Of a stretch of DNA of 34,541 bases, positions 15,960 through 24,487 are shown in pieces (position 1 is the first letter of the stretch; every line of letters starts with the position of its first letter). This DNA is from Actinomycetota bacterium (GTDB taxonomy: Bacteria > Actinomycetota > Nitriliruptoria > Nitriliruptorales > Nitriliruptoraceae). The stretch is taken from NCBI GenBank assembly GCA_019348135.1, contig JAHWJY010000020.1:1-34541 (forward strand). The letters run 5' to 3'. The notes below the pieces were generated by a model, which was not told the origin of the DNA, did not search any database, and was given only the letters and a program-made list of their open reading frames with translations. A program made the translations under genes and the position numbers.

Positions 15960-16831
15960 CGCCCGACGTCAGCGTCATCGTCCCGTGTCGGAACGCCGCC
16001 GCGGAGCTCGGCGACCAGCTGCGGGCACTGGCCGCCCAGTCCCACGACGGTCCGTGGGAGGTGGTGGTGGTCGACGACGGCTCGACCGACGGGACCTCGC
16101 AGGTGGCCGAGGACCACCGGCCGGTCCTGCCCGCGCTCACGGTCGTCCGGCGCACGGGCGGAGGGAACGTGTCGGCGGCCCGCAACGCGGGCATCGCCGT
16201 CGCGCGTGGTGACCGGCTGCTGTTCTGCGACGCCGACGACGTGGTCGCGCCCGGATGGGTGGCCGCGATGGTCGAGGCGCTGGCCACCGCCGACATCGTC
16301 GGAGGGGCGATGGACGCCGTACCGCTCAACCCCGCGTGGGTCCTGGGATCACGCGCGACCCAGCGGGAGGGGCTCCAGACGGCCGACGTGGCCGGCTGGG
16401 ACCTCCTCCACGGCGGCCCGGGCAACCTCGGCATCACCCGACGCCTGCTGGACGCCATCGGCCCGTTCGACGAGGACGAGGGCGTGGCCCGCCAGGAGGG
16501 CGTCGACCTGTTCTTCCGTGCGCAGCTCGCCGGCTTCACGCCCGCCTTCGCGCCCGACGCCGTCGTCGCGATCCGGTTGCGGACGTCGCTGCGCGCCGTC
16601 TACCGGCAGGCGCGCGGCTGGGCCGAAGGGTCGGTCGCGATCCACCGCAAGTTCGCGCCGCTGGGCATGCCGGAACCGTCGCGCTGGCGAGGCCTGGCCG
16701 CGTGGGTCCTCGTCCCGCTCCGATTCGGCGCCGTCCGGGGCCGTGGCGACCTCGCGCGGTGGGTCCACCTGCTGGGCTGGCGGGTCGGACGGCTCCGCGG
16801 CAGCGTGCGCGAGCGGATGCTGGCGCCGTAG
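15956..16831 (+). CDS. GT2 family glycosyltransferase
   Basis: A 291-aa GT-A transferase with VSVIVPCRN (5-13), VVVVDDGSTDGT (36-47), NVSAARNAGI, the metal site CDADD (91-95) and NLGITRRLLDAIGPFDE before a glutamate-bearing GVDLFFRAQLAG segment. The C-terminal basic helices may touch the membrane. Start GTG 15956 overlaps the preceding TGA as GTGA, which I prefer over the GTG at 15893 that would overlap the upstream gene by 67 bases. It is co-transcribed with the GT2 at 15006 and ends 5 bases from the convergent SDR gene. Confidence 0.9.
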   Translation: MTPDVSVIVPCRNAAAELGDQLRALAAQSHDGPWEVVVVDDGSTDGTSQVAEDHRPVLPALTVVRRTGGGNVSAARNAGIAVARGDRLLFCDADDVVAPGWVAAMVEALATADIVGGAMDAVPLNPAWVLGSRATQREGLQTADVAGWDLLHGGPGNLGITRRLLDAIGPFDEDEGVARQEGVDLFFRAQLAGFTPAFAPDAVVAIRLRTSLRAVYRQARGWAEGSVAIHRKFAPLGMPEPSRWRGLAAWVLVPLRFGAVRGRGDLARWVHLLGWRVGRLRGSVRERMLAP

Positions 16832-16836
16832 GGAGG

Positions 16837-17874
16837 TCAGCTCACCGGCTCGTCGCGCCACCGGAGGTGGTCGTCGACGCGTCCCTCGTCGATGAGCGAC
16901 TGCAGCCAGGCGATGCGGCGGTAGGTGAACGCGCGGTGCTCCGGTGCGAGGCCGTGCTCGCGGAACCGGTCGCGCAGCTGCTCCGCGCCCCGGCGCGCGT
17001 CCCACCGGGGATCGAAGGTCGGCAGCTCGCGACGGATCCTGTCGAAGCTCACGCGGTAGGACCGCGGATCGCCCCCGGCCTCGCCCGTGATCCGGATCGT
17101 GCTCCCGGGGACGACGTCCGCCACGATCGCGGCGAGCCCGCTCACCTGGTGGTTGTCGGCCTCGGTGCCGACGTTGAAGGCCCGGTCGTGCACGTCCTCG
17201 GCCGGTGCCTCCAGCGCCGAGAGGAAGGCACGCGAGATGTCCTCGATGTGCACGAGGGGGCGCCAGGGCGTGCCGTCGGACAGCACCAGGATCTCGCCGG
17301 TGAGGACGGCGGTCGCGACGAGGTCGTTCAGCACCAGGTCGAGCCGCAGCCGCGGCGACCAGCCGTAGGCCGTCGCGTTGCGGAGGTAGACCGGCGTGAA
17401 GCGGTCGTCGGCCAGCGACGCCAGGTCCGCCTCGACGGCGACCTTCGACTGCGCGTAGGCGCTCACCGGAGCCAGCGGCGCCGACTCGTCGACCAGGACG
17501 GTCGTGTCGGCGGCCCCGTAGACGCTGCACGAGGAGCTGTAGAGGAACCGTCGGACGCCGGCGTCCTTCGCGAGCTCCGCGAGCCGCGTCGATGCGTGGT
17601 GGTTGATGTCGTGGGTGTGCTCGGGCGCGAGGTCGCCGAGCGGGTCGTTCGAAAGGGCGGCGAGATGCACGATCGCGTCGATGCCGCGCAGGTCGTCCGC
17701 GCTGACGTCGCGCAGGTCGCGGCGGACCTCCTCGACGGGGGGGACCGGTGCGCCGTGGAGGCACGGTCGGAAGAGGCACGAGTCGAGCCCGACGACCTCG
17801 TGTCCGGCGCGCTGGAGCATCGGCGTCATGACCGTGCCGATGTAGCCGTCGTGCCCGGTCATCAGCACCCGCAC
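16837..17874 (-). CDS. NAD-dependent epimerase/dehydratase (extended SDR)
   Basis: A 345-aa extended SDR. The Rossmann entrance is GHDGYIG (7-13), then VHLAALSNDP, SSSCSVYG and the catalytic YAQSK (Tyr139, Lys143), with NATAYG and WRPLVHIEDISRAF downstream. Such 'GHxGYIG' SDRs often accompany rfbF/rfbC homologues in polysaccharide loci and act on nucleotide sugars as 4-epimerase, reductase or dehydratase; which one cannot be told. With rfbF lacking a neighbour dehydratase, this is the best candidate within the window. GTG 17874 is supported by AGGGGA 6 bases upstream and a TAGCAT -10 box. Confidence 0.88.
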   Translation of the reverse strand: MRVLMTGHDGYIGTVMTPMLQRAGHEVVGLDSCLFRPCLHGAPVPPVEEVRRDLRDVSADDLRGIDAIVHLAALSNDPLGDLAPEHTHDINHHASTRLAELAKDAGVRRFLYSSSCSVYGAADTTVLVDESAPLAPVSAYAQSKVAVEADLASLADDRFTPVYLRNATAYGWSPRLRLDLVLNDLVATAVLTGEILVLSDGTPWRPLVHIEDISRAFLSALEAPAEDVHDRAFNVGTEADNHQVSGLAAIVADVVPGSTIRITGEAGGDPRSYRVSFDRIRRELPTFDPRWDARRGAEQLRDRFREHGLAPEHRAFTYRRIAWLQSLIDEGRVDDHLRWRDEPVS

Positions 17875-17909
17875 GGCGGTTCCCCTGGCATCGGCGCATC
17901 GACCGCGGG

Positions 17910-17915
17910 ATGCTA
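17910..17915 (-). promoter_or_regulatory. Candidate -10 box of the SDR gene
   Basis: TAGCAT on the minus strand, 35 bases before GTG 17874; the implied leader holds the AGGGGA ribosome-binding site (17881-17886). It shares a 95-base divergent gap with the GT4 promoter at 17958. Confidence 0.42.
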
Positions 17916-17957
17916 CCCGGCGCTGACCCCGGCCCCCGGACGATCACGGCCCCGGAC

Positions 17958-17963
17958 TAGCCT
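17958..17963 (+). promoter_or_regulatory. -10 box of a probable leaderless gene
   Basis: TAGCCT is followed by exactly 6 bases and the GTG start at 17970, leaving no room for a leader or RBS. Actinobacterial leaderless genes show this spacing. The GMC gene at 22278 has the same arrangement. Confidence 0.5.
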
Positions 17964-17969
17964 GTCGTC

Positions 17970-19115
17970 GTGCGAGATCCGCGACGTGTCGTCATCGTGC
18001 AGCGGACGCTGCGCGCCTACCGGCGACCCTTCTACGACCTCCTCCGACCGGCGCTCGCCGGTCGCGGCATCGCCCTCCGGCTCGTCCACACGACACCGTC
18101 CGACCGGGTCGAGCCGGGTGCCGTCCCCGGGTGGGCCGAGCGGGCTGCGGGGCGCGTCCTCACCGCAGGGGGCCGGCAGCTGGTGTGGCAGTCGTTGGGC
18201 CGGTCCGTCCGCGGGAGCGACCTCGTGGTCGTGGAGCAGGCCGTGCAGCTCCTCGGCAACTACCCCCTCCTGGCGCGCCAGCGCTGGGGCGGACCGCGGG
18301 TCGCGATGTGGGGCCACGGTCGCACCTTCCACGCCGACGCGACGGGCGTTCTGGAGCGCGTCAAGGCGGCGGTCACCCGCGAGGCGCACTGGTTCTTCGC
18401 CTACAACGAGCTCGCCGTGCAGGCGGCGGTGGATCTCGGGATGCCGCCCGAGCGCGTCACCGACGTCCGGAACGCCACCGACACGGCGGCCCTGGCGCGG
18501 GCCGTCGCCGCCGTGGACGAGCCGGCGATCGCGGCCATGCGGGGTGAGCTCGGGCTGACCGGGGACCACGTGTGCGTCTTCCTGGGGTCGATCCACCCGG
18601 CGAAGGGGCTGCCGTTCCTCGTCGCCGCCGTCGAGCACGCGCGCCGTCGGATCCCGGACCTGGAGCTGGTGGTGGTCGGGGACGGCCCCGCCGCGCCGCA
18701 GCTCCGGCGGGAGACCGGTGACCGGGCGTGGATCCGGTGGGCGGGCACACGGACCGGCACGGACCTCGCCACGATCCTGGCGCTCGGCCGGGTGGCGGTC
18801 GTCCCGGGGTGGGCGGGCCTCGTGATCGCCGACTGCTTCGCCGCCGGCCTCCCGCTGGTGACGAGCGGGACGATGGCCCACCCACCCGAGATCGCCTACC
18901 TCCGGTCCGGCGTCAACGGTCTCCTCGTCGACGACGGTGGGGACCCGGCGCGGTACGCCGCTGCCGTGGTCGACCTCCTGACCGACGACGCGGCCCGGGC
19001 CTCACTCGCGCGTGGTGGGCGACGTTCGGCCGAGGGGCTGACCGTCGACGCCATGGCGGAGCGGTTCGCCGAGGGGGTCGAGCGCGCCCTGGCGGCACCC
19101 CGGCGTCACGGCTGA
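17970..19115 (+). CDS. GT4-like glycosyltransferase
   Basis: A 381-aa GT-B-fold transferase. The N-terminal half has QRTLRAYRRPFYDLLRP (11-27) and an AMWGHGRTF segment (112-120). The C-terminal donor-binding half has FLGSIHPAKG (204-213), VVVGDGP, and VVPGWAGLVIADCFAAGLP (277-295), which takes the place of the usual ExFGxxxxE signature with Trp-Ala-Gly instead. It is closely related to the C-terminal half of the fusion at 22373. No signal peptide. GTG 17970 lacks an RBS and lies 6 bases after a TAGCCT box. Its 3' end overlaps the convergent GMC gene by 10 bases. Confidence 0.87.
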   Translation: MRDPRRVVIVQRTLRAYRRPFYDLLRPALAGRGIALRLVHTTPSDRVEPGAVPGWAERAAGRVLTAGGRQLVWQSLGRSVRGSDLVVVEQAVQLLGNYPLLARQRWGGPRVAMWGHGRTFHADATGVLERVKAAVTREAHWFFAYNELAVQAAVDLGMPPERVTDVRNATDTAALARAVAAVDEPAIAAMRGELGLTGDHVCVFLGSIHPAKGLPFLVAAVEHARRRIPDLELVVVGDGPAAPQLRRETGDRAWIRWAGTRTGTDLATILALGRVAVVPGWAGLVIADCFAAGLPLVTSGTMAHPPEIAYLRSGVNGLLVDDGGDPARYAAAVVDLLTDDAARASLARGGRRSAEGLTVDAMAERFAEGVERALAAPRRHG

Positions 19116-20710
19116 GCCCGCAGGTGGGCCGCCAGTCGGGCGGCCAGGGCGAGGATCGTCAGCGTCGGGTTCGGCGTCCCCGATGTCGGGAAGACCGAGC
19201 TCCCCGTCACGTACACGTTGGCGACGCCGTGCAGGCGGCCATCCGGGTCGACGACGCCGGCCGCGGGATCCGCCGACATGCGGGTCGCGCCCATGTGGTG
19301 GTGGGTCCCCCCGAGCAGCTGGGCGGAGCCGTCGGGTTCCCGCACCAGGTCGGTCCGTCCCAGCCCGGCGGACGCGAACGCCTGGGCCAGCAGCACCTGG
19401 GCGGCGGCTGCGCCGGCGCGGTCGTCGTCCGTCCACGTCCAGTGCACGTCGGCGACCGGCGCGCCCAGGGCGTCCCGGCGTTCCGACAGCACGACGCGGT
19501 TCGTGCGGTCGGGGACCTGCTCGCAGCGCTGGACGAGCTCGAGGTCCGGCCACCGTCGTGCCGGACCGCTCTGGCGCGACCACCCCCCGCGGGACATCTC
19601 GGGCCACGCGTCGCGCCGTCGCGCCACCACGCCCCGCGCGACGCCGGCGACCGCGCGGGGGTGCCGCAGCGCAGCGACGACGGACCCGGCGTCCCGGGCC
19701 AGGACGGCGCGTCGCAGCTGGGAGGCGAGCTCGGGGTCGTAGCCGGCGGGCCGTGGCAACAGGTAGAACGCCGAGCCCGGCAGCTCGCCGCCCAGTCGTC
19801 CGCGGCCGACCACCAGGCGCCCCATGACGCGGCTGCCGTCGACGGTCCGGTGGTCGTAGAAGCCGAGGGCGGCGCGGATGCCCGGGCGGGAGCGCAGCAT
19901 GCCGGCACGGACCAGGGGATGGTCCATGAAGGTCCGGCCGACGAGGTCGTGGTCGTTGCCGAGACCGCCCCGTCCCCGGGCGGACGCCAGCAGCAGCCGG
20001 GCGTTCTCGATGCCGCCGGCGGCGAGGACGACCTCCCGGCACCGGACCCGGTGCCGACGTCCGGGCGCGCTCGCCACGACGACGTGGTCCACGCGGGCGT
20101 GCTCCACCACGAGCTCGGTCGCCGTCGCGTGCGTCGCGATACGGCAGGAGGGATCCGCCGTCACCCGGTCCCGGAGGTCGCGGGAGAGGCGCTCGCCCGG
20201 CGCGAACCGGAAGACGTCGGTGTCGACGTCGCGCAACGCGAGCGGTGCGGCGTCCGGCGCGGTCCAGGGGGCGGCGTCGTATCGGACCGGCCCGAGCCCG
20301 AGGAGCTCGTGCGCCCGGGCGTAGAAGGGCGCGAGGTCCCCGGCATCGAGGGGCCACGCGGCCCGCCACGAGGGCGCGCCCCGCAGGTCCTCGTCGCCGA
20401 ACGGGATCAGCCGCACGCCGTGGTCCGCGCCGTCGAGCGAGATGTCCCAGAGGTGCGCCGTGCCGCCCACCTGCCGGTGGCGGGTCCCGGTGAGGGGCGT
20501 GGCCCCGTACCGGGTGTCGCCGGAGACCGTGCCGACGCCGAGCCCCTGGGCACCGGGGACGGGCTCGGGGCCGCCGCTCTCCAGCAGCAGCACCTCGCGT
20601 CCGGCGCCGCGGAGCTCCGCGGCCACGGCCAGCCCGGCAGGGCCGGCGCCGACGATGCACAGGTCGGCCCGAAGCTCCTGGCCCTCCGCCAGGTCCCGGA
20701 GGTCGAGCAT
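19106..20710 (-). CDS. GMC-family FAD-dependent oxidoreductase, copy B
   Basis: A 534-aa flavoprotein. The FAD-binding site is DLCIVGAGPAGLAVA (16-30), followed by a GGTAHLWD motif, AGGIENARLLLAS, and a GMC C-terminal domain with the catalytic pair in THHHMGATRM (469-478) and NPTLT (514-518). It lacks a signal peptide or Tat motif, so it is cytoplasmic. GMC enzymes oxidise alcohols or sugar hydroxyls, passing electrons to oxygen or other acceptors; the substrate here is unknown, but the position among glycosyltransferases suggests a sugar. It follows its paralogue; the stop/start reads GTGATG, so either GTG 20713 or ATG 20710 may be the start. Paralogues share layout but are clearly diverged. 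Confidence 0.88.
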   Translation of the reverse strand: MLDLRDLAEGQELRADLCIVGAGPAGLAVAAELRGAGREVLLLESGGPEPVPGAQGLGVGTVSGDTRYGATPLTGTRHRQVGGTAHLWDISLDGADHGVRLIPFGDEDLRGAPSWRAAWPLDAGDLAPFYARAHELLGLGPVRYDAAPWTAPDAAPLALRDVDTDVFRFAPGERLSRDLRDRVTADPSCRIATHATATELVVEHARVDHVVVASAPGRRHRVRCREVVLAAGGIENARLLLASARGRGGLGNDHDLVGRTFMDHPLVRAGMLRSRPGIRAALGFYDHRTVDGSRVMGRLVVGRGRLGGELPGSAFYLLPRPAGYDPELASQLRRAVLARDAGSVVAALRHPRAVAGVARGVVARRRDAWPEMSRGGWSRQSGPARRWPDLELVQRCEQVPDRTNRVVLSERRDALGAPVADVHWTWTDDDRAGAAAAQVLLAQAFASAGLGRTDLVREPDGSAQLLGGTHHHMGATRMSADPAAGVVDPDGRLHGVANVYVTGSSVFPTSGTPNPTLTILALAARLAAHLRAQP

Positions 20711-22278
20711 CACCCCGCGGTCCGCAGCGAGCCGCGGAGGTGACGGGCCAGGCGGACGGCGAGGGCCACGACGGTCAGCGTGGGGTTGGCGACGCCACCC
20801 GTCGGGAAGACCGAGGCGCCCGTGACGTAGAGGTTGGACATCGTGTGGACCCGCTGGTCGGCGTCCACCACCCCCAGGCGCTCGTCGTCGTGCATCCGGG
20901 TCGTGCCCATGTGGTGGAAGCCGCCACCGATGAGGGGGGGCGGCTCCACGTCGCCGAACCGGTCCTCCACGTGCCCGAGACCCGCGTCGCGCAGCGCGCG
21001 GTCGAGGATGTCCTGACCGGCCCGTACCGCGGCCCGATCGCGTTCCGTCAGCCGCCAGTCGAGCCGCGCCACGGGCTGGCCGAACCGGTCGCGGCGCCCG
21101 CCGAGCGTGACGCGGGAGTCCGGGTGGGGCTCCTGCTCGGTCATCCCCACCAGCATCCCGACCTCCGGAGGACCGTCGCCCAGGGCCGCCCTGACCGCGC
21201 GTGCCGTCTGACCCGGTCGGCGGAGCAGGCCGGCGATGCGCGCACCGGTCCGGGGAACGGGCCGCCGGTAGCTCGCCAGGTCCCGGACCTCGGACAGCAG
21301 CTGCCCGGCTGCGGAGAGACGGGCCCGCGGGACCATGTGGACGGACCAGGCCGAGCCCAGCGCCCCCACGCGCTCGAGCGCGGCGGAGGAGGGCGCGAGC
21401 ATGCCCACGAGCTCGGTCCCGTCGACGTCGTGGCGATCGTAGACCTGCATCCGTCGGGCGAACGTCGGGTCCCGCGGCACGAGCACTCCGGAGCGGACGT
21501 GGGGGTGCTCCATGAAGTACCGGCCGACGCGGTCGTGGTGGTTGCCGAGGCCGGCCGGGCGGTCACGGCGGCTGAGCAGGAGCAGCCGGGCGTTGTCGAT
21601 CCCGCCCATCGCCAGCACGAACGCCCGCCCGTGCACCTCGAGCGTGCGGCCGTCTCCCGTCGTCGCCGTCGCCTCCGTCACGCGGTGGTCGTCGCTGTGC
21701 AGCTCGAGGACGGTGGTGGACGTGAGGACACGGACGTCCCGGAGGCGGTCGAGCTCGTCCCAGCGCGAGGTGAACGAGTCCAGCGGCCCGATCCGGAAGC
21801 GCCACGTCTCGATGAGGTCGGGATCCGTGGGCAGGGGCCCGGCGGTCGCCTCCGCCCAGCGGTCGGCGGTGACGTCGGGTCCCAGTCGGAGGAGCTCGGC
21901 CGCCCGCTCGTAGTCCCCGGCGAGCTCGGCACGGGAGAACGGCCAGCCGATGCGGCCGACGCTGGGGCGCGGGGCGAGATCGGCCGCGTCCAGCTCCCGC
22001 GCCCGGAAGCCGGAGTCACCCCGCCAGTGGTTGGACGTCCCGCCGAAGCCGCGGATCCGCGTGCTGTCGAGCCGGTAGTAGTGCGGGTCGCCGTTCTCGC
22101 CGCCGGCGAGCTGCTGGCCGCGACGGGAGATCCCTCGATCCCCGCTCTCCAGCACGCACACCGAGAGGCCGTGCCCGGCGAGCTCGAGGGCCAGCGCCAG
22201 ACCCGCGGGGCCGGCGCCGATGACGCACACATCGGTCTCGATGCGGTCCGCCGCGACCTGTCGTCCGTCCTCGATCAT
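20710..22278 (-). CDS. GMC-family FAD-dependent oxidoreductase, copy A
   Basis: A 522-aa flavoprotein, first of a coupled pair. TDVCVIGAGPAGLALALEL (15-33) binds FAD; GGTSNHW, AMGGIDNARLLLLS and the C-terminal HHMGTTRM (455-462) with NPTLT (498-502) complete the GMC set, so the active-site His and Asn are both present. No signal peptide. ATG 22278 lies exactly 6 bases after a TAGGCT box with no RBS, the layout of a leaderless transcript. The only genes nearby are glycosyltransferases and the paralogue downstream, so oxidation of a lipid- or nucleotide-linked sugar is a reasonable but untested role. Confidence 0.88.
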   Translation of the reverse strand: MIEDGRQVAADRIETDVCVIGAGPAGLALALELAGHGLSVCVLESGDRGISRRGQQLAGGENGDPHYYRLDSTRIRGFGGTSNHWRGDSGFRARELDAADLAPRPSVGRIGWPFSRAELAGDYERAAELLRLGPDVTADRWAEATAGPLPTDPDLIETWRFRIGPLDSFTSRWDELDRLRDVRVLTSTTVLELHSDDHRVTEATATTGDGRTLEVHGRAFVLAMGGIDNARLLLLSRRDRPAGLGNHHDRVGRYFMEHPHVRSGVLVPRDPTFARRMQVYDRHDVDGTELVGMLAPSSAALERVGALGSAWSVHMVPRARLSAAGQLLSEVRDLASYRRPVPRTGARIAGLLRRPGQTARAVRAALGDGPPEVGMLVGMTEQEPHPDSRVTLGGRRDRFGQPVARLDWRLTERDRAAVRAGQDILDRALRDAGLGHVEDRFGDVEPPPLIGGGFHHMGTTRMHDDERLGVVDADQRVHTMSNLYVTGASVFPTGGVANPTLTVVALAVRLARHLRGSLRTAG

Positions 22279-22284
22279 GGACGG

Positions 22285-22290
22285 AGCCTA
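22285..22290 (-). promoter_or_regulatory. -10 box of a probable leaderless gene
   Basis: TAGGCT on the minus strand, then 6 bases, then ATG 22278. It mirrors the spacing of TAGCCT-N6-GTG at 17958-17972. Confidence 0.5.
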
Positions 22291-22341
22291 GCCCGGGCCC
22301 CGAGCGTCCCTGCGGCCTCCCGGGCGGGTCGGCGTCACGAG

Positions 22342-22347
22342 TAGCCT
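22342..22347 (+). promoter_or_regulatory. -10 box of the GT2-GT4 fusion gene
   Basis: TAGCCT, identical to the box at 17958, but 25 bases before its GTG start, so this transcript keeps a leader with a GGGAG ribosome-binding site (22364-22368). Together with 22285-22290 it forms a divergent promoter pair in a 94-base gap. Confidence 0.48.
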
Positions 22348-22372
22348 CCCCGCGACACCGCCAGGGAGCTCC

Positions 22373-24487
22373 GTGCCCGACGTCTCCGTCGTCATCTCGA
22401 CCTACGACCGCGTGGCCATGCTGCGCGAGGCCCTGTGGTGCGCCCTGGCCCAGCGCGACGTCGACCTCGAGGTGGTCGTCGTCGACAACGGGTCGACCGA
22501 CGGCACGCAGGCCTACCTCGCCGAGGTGTCCGATCCACGCGTCCGCGTGATCCGCAACGACCGGTCCCTCGGGCCGACCGGCGGCAGGAACACCGGCCTC
22601 GCCGCGGCCGTCTCCCCCTGGGTGGCGTTCCTGGACGACGACGACCTGTGGTCGCCGGACAAGCTCCGTCGCCAGCTCGAGGAGGCGGAGCGGACGGGCG
22701 CCGGCTGGGTCTACTGCGGATGCGTCTACATCGACGCGGACCGTCGCATCCTCGGCGGTCGTCCTCCGCTCGCTCCGGCGGACGCCGCGGCGGTCCTGCC
22801 CCGGATGTACGTGGTGCCGGCAGGGCTGTCGGGGATGCTCTTCCGTCGCGACCGGGTCGACGGGGACGGTCTGCTGGACGACCGCCTCCGCTGGCAGACG
22901 GACTGGGACCTCTCCCTCCGGCTCCTCCGGACCGGACCCCCGGCGGCCGTGTCCGCCCCGCTCGTCGCGTACCGACAGCACGCCGGCCAGGTGTCCCAGG
23001 CCGCGTCCCGGTACGAGCCGGAGCTGGAGGTCATGGAGCGGAAGTTCGCGGACCTGCGCCAGCCCGACCAGCCGTTCGACCGCGGTGTGCAGCACCGTTT
23101 CGTCGCCTCGGAGGCGCTGCGGTCCGGGCAGCGCCGGATGGCGCTGCGGAGCTACGCGGCAGCCGTCCGGATGGGCGACACCGGATCCCTGCTGCGCTCG
23201 CTCGCCCTGTGGCTCCCGCGTCGCCTCCACCCCTGGTTGCGCCGCAGGCTGCTGTCGGACCCCGGCTGGCTGGCGGAGGCCGGGTCGTGGCTCGACGAGC
23301 TGCCCGCTCCCCGGCGCCGGGTCGTGTTCGTCCACCGGACGCTGCGCCGCTACCGCGTGCGGTTCTTCTCGGAGTTGCGCACGAGCCTCGCCGAGCACGG
23401 CGTCGACCTCGAGCTCCTGCACGCCAACCGCGACCTCGGTGGCCCCCGGCAGGACGCCGGCGAGCTGCCCTGGGCGACCGAGGTCCGGGCACGCTCGCTG
23501 TCCCTCCGTCGCCGGCAGGTGATCTGGCTCCTCGGCTGGCCGCTCATGCGGTCCGCGGACCTCCTGGTCGTCGAGCAGGCGTCGCGACTGGTCCTGAACG
23601 TGCTGCTCGGCGTGCGGCGGGCGCTGGGCGTACCCCCGCCGTACGCCCTCTGGGGGCACGGGATGAACTTCGATCCCGGCACCGCGAGCCGGCTCGGGGA
23701 GCGCGTGAAGCGCTGGATGACCCTGCGGGCCGACTGGTGGTTCGCCTACACCCGAGGGGCCGCCGACATCGTGGCGGGGTTGGGGTTCCCGGCAACGCGC
23801 ATCACGACCTTCGAGAACGCGACCGACACCACCGCCCTCGCGGCCGCGTCGGCACGTCTCGACCCGACCGCCATCGCGAAGGCCCGCGCCGACCTGGGCG
23901 TGCGCGGCGACCACACCTGTCTCTTCCTCGGGAACTTCGCCCCCGAGAAGCGGCTCGACCTCCTCGTCGCGGCCGGCGACCTGGTCCGTGAGCGTCTGCC
24001 GACGTTCGAGCTGCTGATGGTCGGCGCCGGCGAGCAGTCGGACGAGCTGCGACGGGCGGTCGCCTCCCGACCCTGGCTCCGCCTGGTCGGTCAGCGCTTC
24101 GGCGACGACCTCGCCGACGTGGCGTCCGTCTGCCGCCTGTTGCTGATCCCCGGCTGGGCCGGTCTGTCCGTCGTCGACAGCTTCGCGCTGGGACTCCCCA
24201 TCGTGATCAGCGCAGGGCTCCCGCACCCACCCGAGGTCGAGTACATCCAGCACGGGGTCAACGGGATCGTCTCGGACGACGAGGGACGAGCCGAGGGCTA
24301 CGCGGCGACCGTCGTCGAGCTGCTGAGCTCGCCGGACCTGCTGGGGGACCTGTCGGCGGGGGCCCGGGCCTCGTCCGGCACCTACACGCTCGAGGCCATG
24401 GTCGCCCGGGTCACCGCCGGCATCGTGGCGGCGCTGACGGCCGTCGACCGCCCGGCGTCCGGCCACGCGACCGGCGACCGCGCGTGA
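22373..24487 (+). CDS. Two-domain glycosyltransferase: GT2 fused to GT4-like
   Basis: A 704-aa protein. Residues 1-240 are a GT2 domain with VVVVDNGSTDGT (34-45) and LDDDDLW (87-93), followed by the same helical tail seen in the 15006 protein (SEALRSGQRRMALRSYAAA, 246-264). From about 315 a second transferase starts (VVFVHRTLRRYRVRFFSEL), with WGHG at 427-430, a FLGNFAPEKR donor-site opening and IPGWAGLSVVDSFALGLP. Each half matches a stand-alone gene of this locus (15006 and 17970), so the gene looks like a fusion of duplicated neighbours, and probably carries out two consecutive glycosyl transfers. It ends in a GTGA overlap with the next gene. Confidence 0.92.
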   Translation: MPDVSVVISTYDRVAMLREALWCALAQRDVDLEVVVVDNGSTDGTQAYLAEVSDPRVRVIRNDRSLGPTGGRNTGLAAAVSPWVAFLDDDDLWSPDKLRRQLEEAERTGAGWVYCGCVYIDADRRILGGRPPLAPADAAAVLPRMYVVPAGLSGMLFRRDRVDGDGLLDDRLRWQTDWDLSLRLLRTGPPAAVSAPLVAYRQHAGQVSQAASRYEPELEVMERKFADLRQPDQPFDRGVQHRFVASEALRSGQRRMALRSYAAAVRMGDTGSLLRSLALWLPRRLHPWLRRRLLSDPGWLAEAGSWLDELPAPRRRVVFVHRTLRRYRVRFFSELRTSLAEHGVDLELLHANRDLGGPRQDAGELPWATEVRARSLSLRRRQVIWLLGWPLMRSADLLVVEQASRLVLNVLLGVRRALGVPPPYALWGHGMNFDPGTASRLGERVKRWMTLRADWWFAYTRGAADIVAGLGFPATRITTFENATDTTALAAASARLDPTAIAKARADLGVRGDHTCLFLGNFAPEKRLDLLVAAGDLVRERLPTFELLMVGAGEQSDELRRAVASRPWLRLVGQRFGDDLADVASVCRLLLIPGWAGLSVVDSFALGLPIVISAGLPHPPEVEYIQHGVNGIVSDDEGRAEGYAATVVELLSSPDLLGDLSAGARASSGTYTLEAMVARVTAGIVAALTAVDRPASGHATGDRA

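Noticed and set aside
16255-18558. 767-codon plus-strand open frame spanning two GT genes and the SDR gene
   Set aside because: Arg/Gly/Pro-rich shadow translation; three recognised proteins occupy the same DNA.
22016-24466. 816-codon minus-strand open frame opposite the fusion gene
   Set aside because: Shadow frame without motifs; the plus-strand GT2-GT4 protein is clear.
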